Shown: piece after piece, positions 32,751-44,992 of the stretch
Position numbering within the stretch: position 1 is the first letter of the stretch
Layout of the letters: each line of letters opens with the position of its first letter
Assembly (NCBI GenBank): GCA_948146395.1
Contig: OX411556.1
Coordinates: 5,059,083-5,123,082, forward strand
Direction of reading: 5' to 3'
Length of the DNA stretch: 64,000 nucleotides
Source of the DNA: Fragum whitleyi
Taxonomy: Eukaryota > Mollusca > Bivalvia > Cardiida > Cardiidae
Notes under the pieces: generated by a model
Told to the model about the DNA's origin: nothing
What the model saw: only the letters and a program-made list of their open reading frames with translations
Database searches by the model: none
Program-made: the position numbers and the translations under genes

Positions 32751-33162
32751 ATTAATAACATCTTACAATTGACATATAACTTAATCAAGACCATTCAAAA
32801 TCGCTCGTCAGTGCTTCTTTCATTCATTAAAGACACCCATTCTATCCATTCAAAAATGCTCGAAACACGTCGAAGCCGTTCAAAACTATCGTGATTTCAG
32901 TCAAATCTTTCTTTTTTGGGGTGGCGAGGGTTTTAAAGGTTCTGAATGGTTAATGAATACACATAAATAGAAAAGAAGTACGTAGGTTTTATTAAACTTG
33001 GGTAATAAAAAATCGCTTATTTTGTCTATTTTAGGAAACTAGCAATTTAAATTTACCTACCGTTGTTTTCCTTCAAAACTTGCTTTTCTTACTCATTCAA
33101 TTTCATTTCACAATCATTCCAGAATCAATCACCTTGTCATTTTCATGATGTTATTAACTGTA
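32751..33162 (+). mobile_element. Family A MITE, diverged
   Basis: It begins TTAATAACATCTTACAATTG and ends TTTTCATGATGTTATTAACTG-TA. It shares CATTCAAAATCGCTCG, TTTCATTCATT and ACTCATTCAATTTCATTT; the central palindrome is partly lost. Confidence 0.82.
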
Positions 33163-35081
33163 GATGTTTATTATAAGGTGTTTTTCCTAGTTATTGAAAA
33201 AAGGATCTCCAAACTTGATGCTACTGTTTATGTTTTGAGGACGTTCGATATGGTATCATTTTCATTCTGCGACACCTCAAATTGTATAAAACATCTTAGT
33301 TGTATCCTTCTGAATCATCTTGAAAGTAATTTATAAACGCAAGCACCAACTACTGCAGAAGGAAAGCATTACATGCGCTTATTATTAGTACGTTCACTGT
33401 AATTAAAACTACATCGAAACCATCTAATCCGAGTGTTAAAATCTTACTTCAATGCAAATATTGAAGCTAATGATTTTGGGAAATTTGTTACCCGCTTCTA
33501 AAACACAATTTTATAACTTGTATAAACTAAGAGGACAAGACGACCTACTTGTTGTTAATATTTTTGTCAAAATTGGTGATCTTGTCGAAAGACAAACTTG
33601 TAGCGGTATAAATGAAGAGGCGACTGTCCTCTCTTATTGTACGGTCCTACAATTTGGTCTTTTTGGAAAATGCTTTAATAAACAGGGCTCGAGGAAGATT
33701 GGAGTCATAAATTCTCATATTAATCTTGTCTGCAAGATCAGCAAGCGAGCAATCTGTTTGGCAGAAACCGATTTTTCAATTGAAACCTTGGCATCGCTTT
33801 GATACAGGTGTGTATATTTATTGTGTATACCTGAACTTGCATCAGAACAGACCCATTAATAAAATAAGTCAATGTGAAAGTTAGATACAGAATAATAAAT
33901 ATGCACAGCATTTTTGTTGTTGTTGTTGTTGTTCGAACCAAGTTTAAGTAATTTTTATCATTTTAAAGCGAAATTATTCAACCAGTGCTAATTTTAGAAT
34001 ATACCTGGTAACCAGGTGGACCTTGGCGACCAAAACGCTCTTTTGGCCTACTTTTTTTTTGAAACAGATACTCTTTATTTAAAAGATTCAAAAGATTCGA
34101 ATACATGATATATACATTCTAGATAAAAATCAGATATATACAATACAATATAGGACTTTCTTCGAAGAACAAGCTAAGACCATATTCTTCATTACAATTA
34201 AACATTCTTTCTTGAATCTGCTAGAATAATCAAGCTGAAGTTGACAAGAATATGTAGAAAACAAGAAGAGTTGTTTACTTTGTCTACAAAAATATGGGGA
34301 TAGTTTGAAAACTTTACAGAGTTACTTAACCATGGGCTTAAATGTAAATGATATAATAATATTTATTAAAGTTCTACTAAAATATCCTTTTTATATGTAT
34401 CTAAACACCAACGAATAGATAATTAAATCTAAATCTGCAAGGACCAGAATTCTCTAGAATTTCAATAGCTATACGGAAAGTATAATGTTCTATTTAACTG
34501 ATTACATCTAAGTTTAATTGCAACAAAAGAACAGAGATGCTAAACAATATCAATGCAAGGTTTATAAGAAAAAAAGGAAATCGGATCCAAAACTTCTTTA
34601 ACTGTCTCAGACTATTTTGAACTTACACGAGGCTAACGTAGTGCACAGGGGGAGGGGGAGGGGGGCAGAAAAAATCCTGATTATGTTTTAAATCATGTCT
34701 TGACTTCTCAATCCAAACGATCTAGACAATATAACACAAGAACTAAGACATGCTAATATTAAGGTAGCTACAACAGTTTTTAACCTTTTTTATGAAATGC
34801 GCCTATCCTTTTAAATCTCAGTTTTTGGCGTTTTTATGATACATGCCAAAACCGTTGCATCTCTTTCAATCAAAACAACAAAATATGAAAAGATCCGAGA
34901 TACCCAAAACCTTTGGCATCATACCACTTAATCCAGTGCACCAAGAATGATTCAAAGACTTCAGTAGGATGTAATGCCTGACGCAATAACATATCAAAGT
35001 TGTAACGGGTTGCGTTGTTGATGTCGGTCTCGTGACTCTTATTAAGTCATAAAAGTCATAGTAATTAACTTTCACAATGTT
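33163..35081. other. No supported gene
   Basis: A 116-codon plus-strand frame at 33452-33802 lacks motifs and is not called. A short minus-strand piece at 34005-34050 reads GRQGPPGYQ before a GTATAT donor, but its acceptor has no pyrimidine tract. There is a (TGT)n run near 33914 and a purine-rich G run near 34648. Confidence 0.4.
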
Positions 35082-35180
35082 GACCGAGGTTTCCTAATGA
35101 AAATCATTAGGAAACCTCGGTAAACACTGTTAAAGTTCATTATCCCGAAACGTTGTATTACTTTTACGGGTAGACTACCT
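35082..35180 (+). repeat. Foldback element, copy 2
   Basis: ACCGAGGTTTCCTAATGA / TCATTAGGAAACCTCGGT is a near-perfect hairpin (about 35084-35122). It is followed by AACACTGTTAAAGTTCATTA and CCCGAAACGTTG, as in the copy at 16795. Confidence 0.82.
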
Positions 35181-37440
35181 AAACAAGTAGGTGGTGTCAC
35201 CCTTGGCTAGCTATTATGTCTTCTAATTATCTCTATGAACATCAATATAGATGTGTGCGTGTGCTTTAGTGAATATATGTGAAATTGCAAGTGTACGTCT
35301 TTCAACATATTACCATATTTTTATGGATGGATTTCATATAAACTTGCTAAATTATTTTTCCTTGACGGTACATGTATGTTGATCTTGAAATCACATTCAG
35401 TTTATGCAGACAACATTACTGTTAAGGTAACATGTAACAAAATGCTTATACGAAGTATTGCTTCTATATTATAAAATGGAAATCCCAAAAAGCTTTTATT
35501 TTAATATTTTTTCTAGAAACAAATTTCTGATACTTCGCTCTAAATCAAAGTGAAGGTCAGAGTCGAAAGTCAAAATCTTTAGAGGAATCGATATGCATGT
35601 AAATTGGCTGGGGAAATTGAAACAAATTTGATGTGCATGTATATTATTGCAATACTGTATTATTCTGCATACAAATTGTACTTAAATACAAAAGAAACGT
35701 CTACAAAATATAAATTGAAATAAATGTAAACCCTTTTACGAACTTTAATTTTTCTTGACAATTCTTGGTAGGACAATCATATACCCATATGTACGGGAGA
35801 AAATAATCATGCTACCCTAGACCGTTGTAAAACAGATGCGTCTTGCTAGACACCACTATCAAAAAAAGTTCACAAGCGTACAAATGGTATTTCCAGCATT
35901 AATTAGAGAACCCATTTTACAAGAGAACTCTACTGTGTTGTTCTCACAATAAATCGGTGTCAAAAAGTTTTGAGTAAATCGTTCGTAGCTCACTCATATT
36001 GCATGGTTGGAGAGTGGGTGGGGTAATCATTTATCCTGTGATCAGTGTGAAAACTTGCCTTAGGAGGATAAAATCTGGAGACTAATGCCTAAGGACGCTT
36101 GACGAGTTACATAAGATTCGACAATTATGAAAAGGGCTTTCAAATCTCCAATTTCCCTTAGAAAATTGGCTTACAAAGGCTATACCGAGCGTTTTACAGG
36201 AGTCACCATATCACCCAGATTTGTTAATTGTAAGTGTGCTTATAATAAATAGATCGTCTGCTATAGTCAAACAACAATACGTCTTGATGTCGCTTACTTG
36301 TCTGTGCAGGGACGAACAAAGACTTAAACACATGGTTAGTTGCACCAGTCTTTACAATTCAATTTGATAATTGTTAAGAGCAGTTCAAACGTTTTTAAAA
36401 CCACCCCTCATGTTTAAAATGCAGGTCGAAGTTTTTATTGATAGTACAACGCCTATTTATTGACCTGCCTTTGTAGACCCAATTTTGGCTGATAACGTTC
36501 TTACGTAACTTTTGACGTCGGCGAAATTTTAGAGATTTTGAAACGTTGTTTTGCTATTTGCAATAGTGTCTTTGAATTCACATTAAAGTTATCCATCAAA
36601 CCTTTGTCCACCAGTCCAGCAAGGAAAGGGGACATGTTTATTTAGTAGGCATTCCTACGGACAGAAACGCGGAACCAATAGTCAAAAAACCAAGTCTATA
36701 AAAAGGTAGCAAGTTTTGACAGGAATTGAAATAAAAAAAATACAAGTAGGTCATAAACGGGTAAGTTTTTAAGAGAACTTGTATTTGTGGACGTTACTTA
36801 TTAAGTATATATTGCTATTTAAATAGTTTTAAAAAATCAATATGTAAATAATCATTTGTCTTCTTTTACTAATTAAAGGCCACCATTAGACCGTATTTTT
36901 AGAATCTTGGCACTAATTGATTTCTTAAGACATTCTTGGAGACTAAGATATTTTCTATGTCTTTAATGCACCAGAAGGTAAAACGTTAATATGATATTTT
37001 ACAGTTATGGAAACATTGTCGTAAAAAAGTCAGAACAGTTGTAACTCCTTAGTGATCTTTAAAACTCTATTAGTGGTTCAAAAATCGTTAACATACAAAA
37101 TACAATAAACGTCAAGCCCATCTGTTTCTTGTTGAGTTTAGAGAGCAACTATCGAGATTTTAGGTTCATATTTCGAAATAACCTTCTGTTGGTTTCAAGA
37201 AGGCAATCCTTTTTTTAAATCTATAAATGCTTTGACTAAGTTACGACATAAGAATACTTTTCTATACATATTTAAACGTTCAATACCCCTTTTTATCTCG
37301 AGTTTTTTTCCCTTATTTAAAAAAAAAACAAAACAAAAAAACTGACATTATTTCTAAAAATAATCCACGTCGTAGGCGTCGTCGAAAGCTTTTTCAGTAT
37401 GTTAAATATCTGGTATTACTGCAGGCACATATAGGAAATG
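35181..37440. other. AT-rich DNA, no supported gene
   Basis: One 30-nt stretch at 36200-36229 is flanked by TTTTACAG and GTAAGT but has no partner exon. Nothing else was recognised. Confidence 0.45.
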
Positions 37441-37669
37441 CCTGAACTTGTGCGTGACATTTCCAACAATTTCATGTGTGCGTGATAGACAGACGTTGAA
37501 CAGCCTAGACAATCACTCGATGTATCCTTTGGTTGGGAATATAGACTTTAGATCCATAGCCACTTATTCAAGCGAGTGTTGAGGACTCTCACCATACTAA
37601 GCAGCTGCACAGGCTGACCTGAGTCTTAACGTTGTGCATATGTAAAACTGTTGGAAATGTCACAGGCTC
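37441..37669 (+). mobile_element. Family D MITE, copy 2
   Basis: The left end has CTTGTGCGTGACATTTCCAA and the right end TGTTGGAAATGTCACAGGCT, inverted with respect to each other. The interior is more diverged than in the other copies. Confidence 0.82.
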
Positions 37670-40233
37670 ATCCAAATTTTCATCAAAGAAAAACCTATAA
37701 TTTCCAGGAGAAAATCAACGGTGCATTTTTTTTTTCATTTCTTTTCAATATACTGCACCCAGAAGCCGAGTATCAGGCGCTGCTATAGTAACTGGTTCCT
37801 TTTTAAACCCTATTGCTACCTTTCATCTTGGTGAAATTCTTAAACCCAACTATCCATACAGGTTATAGCGTACTAACGTCATTTTGACGGCAGACTCCTA
37901 ATTAAAACGAACCATAACCTAACTGCTTTCCTAAATTAGACGGAAGGTTAATTAGACAAAAAAGTATTAAAATAATTGTCTAATTACAACACGTGGAGCA
38001 TTACCAGAGAAACATCTGAGGAAGTCAAAAAACAGCAGGTTTGTTTGGTAAATATAGTGTCTTAATCAAGCTGAAATCGATTAAACCAGTGGTAGACTGA
38101 AGATGAATTATTCAACCAAGTCATGTGTGTATGATATTAACTGGAAGAATCAGGGTGAAATAATGCTGTAAGTAGAGCATCGGAAACCAATCCTAAGTCC
38201 AAGGTTTAGTTCTCGTGTAAGAGATATTCTTTTGCCTTCCACTCAAAGTCATATATCTTATTTCGATCAGCAACTAGAGACGTGGAAATGATGTCAATCA
38301 ACCAAGACCAATTTTACCTATATTATGATTGTTAATGTTTTATTTCATAAAAATATTTTGTAAATTACACGTATACATTTTAAAAGGCCATGATCGGAAA
38401 TACCAGAAAAAAGTCAAAGTCTGAAAGTACTGAAAGATAACAAAGCCTATATATTTTAATAATCTTCGTTTAAATTAAAAATTATTTTGATACAAAATCA
38501 GGGTTACAATAAAGCGAGGAGTTAAAAAGTATATATACGAATGGGTTTTTATTTGAATACAGTTCATCCAAGTGACCGTACAATGTAGTACGCACTGTGA
38601 AATTTCTGGTCAAGCTAAGTCATTACTTTGCACAAATGTGACCTTCTTGGAAATCCACATTCCAATACACTGTACAACCGTGAGTGTGAAAAATTTCTCA
38701 TAAATCCCGATTTTCCTTAGTTTTTTCTGTTCAAATATTCTCATTTTTTAGAGTTGATAACGAACGACGTACGAGGGATATCTAACGATCACACAGCTCA
38801 CCATACGCCCGATTTGCCCTTACGAGCTTAAAGTATGAGGGGGGTGAAAGTGTAGACAAAGGTATGCAACATTACGGCATGTCTAATTATAACTACGATT
38901 TCGTCGATTTTATTTAAGACATAAGAGTATAATAAACGCAATTCTAACTGAATCCATAGATTTTTTGACCTCCTTAGTTTAAAGTAAAGTCTAGAGTTTT
39001 GGCAAAGACTGGCACCTTGAAATATTTTCACAATGAATCTGCATGAGGACTACCTGATAGGTCTTTTGATGAAGAAAATAAGAATACATTGTACTTAAAA
39101 CCGAGAACCTGGAAGGTATTTCGCCTTTTTGTCCATCAAAATGGTTTCAAACAATGACGGGACTTGTGTACAAAAGCAATTTTAGTGCAAAGTATAGGAA
39201 ATAAATTTGCTGAAATCAAGTAGCATCTTATTATCAAAGATAAGTCTCCAAATCACAGGTAATTTAACGAAAGTTCTGAGTTTGGAGGCAAAAATAGAAA
39301 TGCTACAATAATTATTCAATTAAAAGGTAAAATATATAGAAACTTTGTGCCCTATGTTTATGGTGCAAATTTGAGCCAACTTTACAACAATTCGATGGAA
39401 TGTTGATTTTATTGGAACATAACTGGAGTAACTGAACTTGGCGGCCTACGCATTCCTTACATTTCAATAGAATTTCTTGAACATAAGTCATAAAATATAG
39501 CTTCCAAATGTGTTGAAATGGATTTGTTTGAATAGCGTTAATTGGCACTTTTAATAGCTTTTTAGTCTTCTTGCGGCGAGTGGAACTCCTAACAAAGGAT
39601 TCCTGTTATATCTTTCACAAGTACTAACATAACATCTTCTTTCCAGAGAATTTTAATAATATCCATCCACTTATGGGAGACATAGTAGTTTCTTTGTGGC
39701 ACCCATGCAATTGATATATCAGATACCTTCTGATTTTACTGTTTTTATAAACATCATTAAGTAGAATGTTCATAATTCGAAATATCTGTAGACGTTTTTT
39801 TAGCAAAAAAAACCGTAAATACAAAGTTTTGGAATCTTCTACGGCAAGTCTAAAATTCGTCGATTTATTTCAGAGTGCTTATTATACAAAATATAAATGC
39901 TTCGTGGCATTAAGCCTCTTTTTACCATAGCGAAGCTTTACCGAGTCATAAGACGGAAAAAAACATCAATTGCGATAATTACACTTACCACTGCAAACTT
40001 ACAAACTATGTAAAAGTTTAAATTTGAGAATGTTGACCTTGAGAAATGCTCTTGAAATTAACTCATGACCTTGAACTGTGTACAGCTGACAGGTCTTGAT
40101 ACAAGCAATCCATTTGTGAAATATGACGACTTTATCTATTCCCATTCAAAAGATATTGCATATTTAGTTTTTTTCTAAGAAACAGATATCTTACGTAAAG
40201 CTTACAACATTAACGCCCCTTTTCCATTACGCG
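37670..40233. other. AT-rich DNA, no feature recognised
   Basis: No gene, splice-site pair or repeat family could be supported. Confidence 0.5.
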
Positions 40234-40250
40234 TTTTTTTTTTTTTTTTT

Positions 40251-40290
<40 letters not shown>

Positions 40291-40345
40291 TTTTGTTTTG
40301 TTTTGTCTTTTGGGTTGTTTTTTTTGTTGTTGTTGTTTTTTTTTT
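40234..40345 (+). repeat. Poly-T / (GTTTT)n low-complexity tract
   Basis: About 110 bp of T interrupted by single Gs, with TTTTG and TGT repeats at its right end. It may be the reverse-oriented A-tail of an old retroelement, but no body was recognised. Confidence 0.9.
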
Positions 40346-40469
40346 ATTTTAAATACACATTTTTCAATAAATTATGGCATTAGACGTGCTACTCAACTTT
40401 TAGATATCATTGAATTCTGAAAATTCGAAATGGAGAAAGTTATAAAATTTTATAAAAAAAATATGATTT

Positions 40470-40715
40470 TTTATCAAGGCCCCTTGTTCCAAGATGAACC
40501 CTCAAATTTAAAAACCGGGAGCAAAGTTTTCTTACTATCAGAGATAGATCACACATGGAGTTTCATAAAATGTGGCCCAATGGTTAGGGTGAAATCACAT
40601 CGGACTGTCTTACAGATGGAATGACGTACGAACAAATGGAATGACGGACGGACGGAATGATGGAATAACAAAGCGGCGGCTATCCCCTCCATTCGGGTGC
40701 ATAATACAAAACTTA
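40470..40715 (+). repeat. 3' part of a hairpin-terminated element, other family
   Basis: The core piece AGGCCCCTTGTTCCAAGATG...TCATAAAATGTGGCCCAATG is followed by ACGGACGGACGGAATGA-type repeats (40640-40660) and GCGGCGGCTATCCCCTCCATTCGGGTGC. This is the same order (core unit, GACGGA stretch, short inverted end) as the tandem-core elements elsewhere in the window. Only about one core unit remains. Confidence 0.6.
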
Positions 40716-41746
40716 CGTTATTAAAATCGTTAGTAATAACGGCATCTAAAACAGATAAAAACTCGACAAAGCCTCATTTTTATCTGTTTATGGATGATGT
40801 TTCATAACTTATCATTCAATATCCTTTAAATATAGCACAATAAACGATCGTCGATCCAAAAGTTCGTAAAATGAGGTTAGCAATCAACAGAAAAGTTAAC
40901 TACTAAAATCAAAATTATACAGTCTTTTTATGTAACATCTGTTCAATAAATGTGGAAATTTCTAAATGTTTACATTCAACAGCGGCTGAAAAATGCATTA
41001 GAACCGCGTACTAAGGCGGGAGATCAAGAACGTCAAATGCGACGTCAATAATAGCTCTTTTCTAGACAGTCTACAATTACTCGTATGCCTTTCTATGCCT
41101 GATACACCAACTTGCAGACATTATCAACATACCTTTTGGAACCAAATTAGATTATGCATGTTTTGTTTTTTTTCTAGTAAAGTGGAGAGCGAAATACAGG
41201 ACCTTTTTTTTTGGGGGGGGGGGGGGGGGGGGAGAGAATTCTTCGGGATAAAATATAACAAATTTATTCCGAGGGGAATAGAATAAACATTTAATAAAAA
41301 CACTCAGTATTTCAATATTCTGGCAAAGATTGCCCTTTTCAAGAAAATTTAATCAACTCTTAAGTATACATAATAAAAATTAATGACATTCTTATATAGT
41401 ATTAAGATTTATTGCATTTGTCTTGAAAAATACAATTTTGCCGAGATATTGTAATACTGAGTGCAATTAGGAAATATTCGTTCGTTGAAACTCCATTAGA
41501 CCATTTTAAATACACCTTTAAAGTTTCGTCCTCTTCGAATATCCGGGATAGCTTTAGAAAAGGTTATTCGTCAATTGTCCGAAAATCTGGATCATCACTC
41601 GTATAATGTGAGTGGATAATATTGACGATTGGTCTGTATTAAAAATGATTTCATTGTCCAAGGTATTGTCAGTGTTATGGATCATTTCAGTGTAACCTAT
41701 TTGTAAACAACTAGCAAAGTGTAATTAATATTTTCGTAAGACAAAT
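40716..41746. other. AT-rich DNA with a G20 run
   Basis: A T9-G20 homopolymer junction lies at 41204-41232. No gene was seen; the short frame across the G run is an artefact. Confidence 0.5.
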
Positions 41747-41976
41747 GAGCCCGTGCGTGAGATTTCCAACAATTTCAAATATACGCAAAGCAAAGACTCT
41801 GACCAGCCAGTACATCCGTACAGTACGACCAGAGTCTGCACTAATCGTTTAGTAGATAGATAAGGTCTTAAAGTATCTGTTGTTAATCAGATAACTCTAC
41901 ATTTACAGTATGTGGCTGTCAACGCTACTCAATGTTTTCATCTCATTCTTATTGTTGGAAATGGCCGCACAGGCTC
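41747..41976 (+). mobile_element. Family D MITE, copy 3
   Basis: GAGCCCGTGCGTGAGATTTC at the left and GTTGGAAATGGCCGCACAGGCTC at the right (41954-41976). The internal foldback is GCAAAGACTCTG.CCAG / CCAGAGTCTGC. The orientation matches copy 1 at 18723 (GATAGATAAGGTCT lies after the foldback in both). Confidence 0.88.
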
Positions 41977-42394
41977 AAATAATACATTCCACGACGAAAG
42001 CATCATGCTGATACGTGTAATCATCACAAGAGAAACTTTTGAACAACGCTTTCCAACACAAAAAGAATTCACAGAAAGTTTTTACCTACGAAACAATTTA
42101 ACAAAATAAAACTTCAACGAACAAGTTCGTTACCTTGTGATGCTTGTGATGGTCTTTTAACATTTAATAGAAGCATTTCCACGAACATTACTGAAGAATA
42201 GTAAAGGTTATGTGGCGACAAGATTATGTAAAGCCACAACATCTAATAACTTTTAAACTATTCTAAATGAAATAATGTTAGTTTAAATAATAGACGCATC
42301 GCCGCTAAAAGTAATGGTTCTTTCTTAACTGTTACATATAAATTACAAAGTAAAGGTTCATGAGGACTTGTAATGATAACACAGAACGAGGGGA

Positions 42395-42810
42395 TATATA
42401 GAGGATAATCGTTTGTTTCAGTGTAAGATCGATTTATACTTCATTGAGTGAACAACAAAAGCGCTATTTCCACGAGTGAAAATATAGCTTTTGTTGTTCA
42501 CGAAATGAAATATTAATCGAAGTTACTCGAAAAACAAACGATTTTTCTATTTCTTTATTTAAAAAATGAGACAAAGTGAGACATTTCTAGGACATAATTT
42601 CGTAAAGCGCGTCATTTTGCACGTGATTGCTATGCAACGTGTATTGTGACGTCATTTTTTTCGCCCCGCATAGATAACGTCAGATAGGATGAAATGCACA
42701 AAAGCAGGGTATAATTTCTTGGTAATTTCACTGCTTTTGTGGTGAAATTATCAAGTGATAATCTACCGTTATTTTTCGATAAACCACCGAAAAGCACTAA
42801 AGAAATGGAC
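42395..42810 (-). mobile_element. Family C foldback element, copy 2
   Basis: The reverse complement of copy 1: AGAGGATAATCGTTTGTTTC first, then a foldback whose left arm has lost its centre (42450-42505), ATATTAATCGAAGTTACTCG, TGTGACGTCATTTTTTTCGC and finally GATAATCTACCGTTATTTTT. Confidence 0.85.
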
Positions 42811-43852
42811 GTAATTGCCATAAATATTAAAGTTATAAGACGCGTCAAACACAATTTCGCTAATTCTTTCCGGGAACATCGGTCCTCAAGCCCAAGACAT
42901 GTGGAATTAAGGGAGGACTGGCAGAAGTTGTTATATTGCAGGTCCTTCGATCCTGTAGTTAATGGTAATATTATTTCAAATCCGACGACTTTTAAAAACA
43001 GTAGCCTTTCCGGTACCAAAATTGTCATTATTCCGTGGAAAACATTATGGAAAAGAAGAAATTGTTTGTCACAAGCATTCTTTTCTTTTCTCACACTGTT
43101 TTTCTTACGAATAATTCCACATATTGCTTAAAGTACACTTGGTTACTCTAGAGGACCTATTTTTACCAGAGAGAACCTGTAAAATTAACGCTTCTAGGTC
43201 CTGCAGACTGGTGGCAAAAAGTAGTTAGTGTCAAAACCTGTTCTTTGATTGAGGATAAAGGCTAAAACTTTAAACAGCTACTCGTATTGAAAACGATATG
43301 TGTATGAACATTATGATGAAAATAACGTAAACCAACATTAATTTAAAATCAAAATTGTAATCCAGATATATATTCTGATAAACGCTCCCTGTTGAAAGGA
43401 AAAAATATAAAGGAAAATGAGCATGTTGTGAGAATAAAAAAATAAAAAAGAAGCATTCGTTTTCGAAGCTTGTTTTGCTTCTTGTAAGGTTAACCAGTGA
43501 CAAAATCAAAACAGTGTCCTTAAGTGTAAGTATTATTCACAGCACTGTGGGAACTTTACCATAGCCTGAAAACTGTAATCCTTATGATAGAGCTAAATGT
43601 ATATGAAAAAAGACAATAAGCTTTAAATTATCTTATTTATGTACACAAATTGACTGGATAATATGATAAATAGGGCCTGGATTCCACACATTTATTTCTA
43701 CAGAGAGTCAAAAATAAACCCCGCGGATATTGCAACTGCTGAAAATCCAAATTTCATTACTCTATATAAATAATATTAAGGACATTTTTATACAAAACAA
43801 AAGGAATACTAAAACCATTTAATACGAATATCCTGAAAGAAACGACATGTTT
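42811..43852. other. No supported gene
   Basis: Frames open on both strands at 42630-43131 overlap the family C element and its flank and carry no motif. The hairpin at 43047-43088 (GGAAAAGAAGAAATTG / ATTCTTTTCTTTTC) resembles that at 15099. The rest is AT-rich. Confidence 0.45.
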
Positions 43853-44090
43853 GAGCCTGTGCGTGACATTTCCAACAATTTGAAATGTTCATTTTGTGCA
43901 AAAGTTGAGTAGCGTAGAAAGGCACATACTGTAAATATTAAGTTAGCTGATCGTCTACAGATACTTTGAGACTTCATCTATTTGGTGAACGCAGAGCAAA
44001 GACTCTGGACAGACTGTGCGGATGCACAGACTGGCCAGAGTCTTTTCTTTGTGCATACTTTAAATTGTTGGAAATCTCACGCATAGGCTC
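43853..44090 (-). mobile_element. Family D MITE, copy 4
   Basis: It starts GAGCCTGTGCGTGACATTTC and ends GAAATCTCACGCATAGGCTC, the best-preserved inverted ends of the family. The internal foldback is GCAAAGACTCTGGACAGACT / CTGGCCAGAGTCTTTTCTTT. Orientation is opposite to copy 3 (GACTTCATCTATTTGG precedes the foldback). Confidence 0.9.
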
Positions 44091-44499
44091 ATATGATATG
44101 TAGAATAATGATGTAAACCTAAAAAGCATAGAAATACCTACAATTATCATAAAAGAAAATGCGTTTTAAAACAAATCTAAAGGAAACAGATTTTTAATGC
44201 ATATTAGATACACCCACGAATTCAGAAAGAAAGTATGTTTGACCATTTTATCATATTGCAAACAAATTTCAAGGAACTTCTTTTACGACATTCATTTAAG
44301 AAGAAACTAACTATAACATGTTCAATAATGGTAAAGACCTCAATAAAGACATTCAATGTGTAGTCTGTCATGAAAGACCTCGATAAAACTGACATCTACA
44401 TAAGAAAGTTTACTTGCTGGTTTCACAAAGCTAAGAATAGAGATCACAACATAATTTAAAGTCCTAGAGATTTGTAGGAAGAAATTCGAAAAACATTAA

Positions 44500-44739
44500 C
44501 CCTTGTCATGCTGAACCCGGACTATTTCTGCTTTGACAGGAGCTATAGACAAACATTAGCCTGCACATATGTGCAGTCTTATGTCAGTCTACACCACCTG
44601 TTTCTCACTTTTAAACCAGAATTGTCAATAAATTTATTTTTTTCAAATAAAAATTGACCTAGAGTCTGAACTTTCAGTGCTTTTTGCCCTTTGATTTTGA
44701 TGAAATTTTTTAGCCAAAATTTATTCAGCATAACAAGGG
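44500..44739. mobile_element. piggyBac-like MITE with TTAA duplications
   Basis: TTAA (44496-44499), then CCCTTGTCATGCTGAAC at the left, and ATTCAGCATAACAAGGG then TTAA (44740-44743) at the right. The 17-bp inverted ends differ at two positions. The TTAA target duplication and CCCT-type ends are the hallmark of piggyBac-superfamily elements. At 240 bp it codes for nothing. Confidence 0.88.
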
Positions 44740-44807
44740 TTAATACTGATAGATTAACCTAATTACAGATTATATAGTGCTTAGATATCCACAACTTTAC
44801 TACGTGT

Positions 44808-44966
44808 TTATAGATTAAGAAAATAATTAATGAGATACCCACCATCGCTAACAATGTACGCTGACTTTTGGCATAATATCTCTTTGTATCCCTCACGGAA
44901 TGATGGACTTCTCCAGGCATATATGATCGGATTACATCCAGAGTTCATGTACATGAAACAGTAAGC
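44808..44966 (-). CDS. Class A GPCR, exon with TM7 and NPxxY
   Basis: On the minus strand the acceptor TTTTTTCTACCTTAAG precedes GCTTACTGTTTC. The exon starts in phase 0, as the upstream exon at 47712 requires, and joining gives NPL|AYCFMYMNSGCNPIIYAW. That is a textbook TM7 with NPIIY (receptor residues 308-312). Helix 8 (RSPSFREGYKEIL) and a C-terminal Cys (LCQKSAY, possible palmitoylation) follow. The open frame stops at 44808, giving a receptor of 348 aa. A GTGGGT within the exon (about 44836) could be a weak donor, in which case the true tail lies further left. A hairpin-ended transposon starts only ~26 nt upstream of this acceptor. Confidence 0.88.
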   Translation of the reverse strand, partial: AYCFMYMNSGCNPIIYAWRSPSFREGYKEILCQKSAYIVSDGGYLINYFLNL

Positions 44967-44992
44967 CTTAAGGTAGAAAAAATAGAATTCAT

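Noticed and set aside
33452..33802. 116-codon frame
   Set aside because: No recognisable motif or splice support, and base composition like the surroundings. A weak resemblance to decayed retroelement sequence on the opposite strand could not be substantiated.
34005..34050. Collagen-like minus-strand exon (GRQGPPGYQ before a GTATAT donor)
   Set aside because: Too short, the acceptor region is A-rich with no pyrimidine tract, and two phases are possible with the exon candidate at 32398.
36200..36229. 30-nt microexon between TTTTACAG and GTAAGT
   Set aside because: Chance splice-site pairs are expected in 64 kb; no neighbouring exon or protein context.
41095..41286. Open frame with a poly-Gly stretch
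   Set aside because: Created by the G20 homopolymer; no coding evidence.
42630..43131. Overlapping frames on both strands (130-154 codons)
   Set aside because: They cover the family C element and flank, give unrelated peptides on the two strands, and have no domain.
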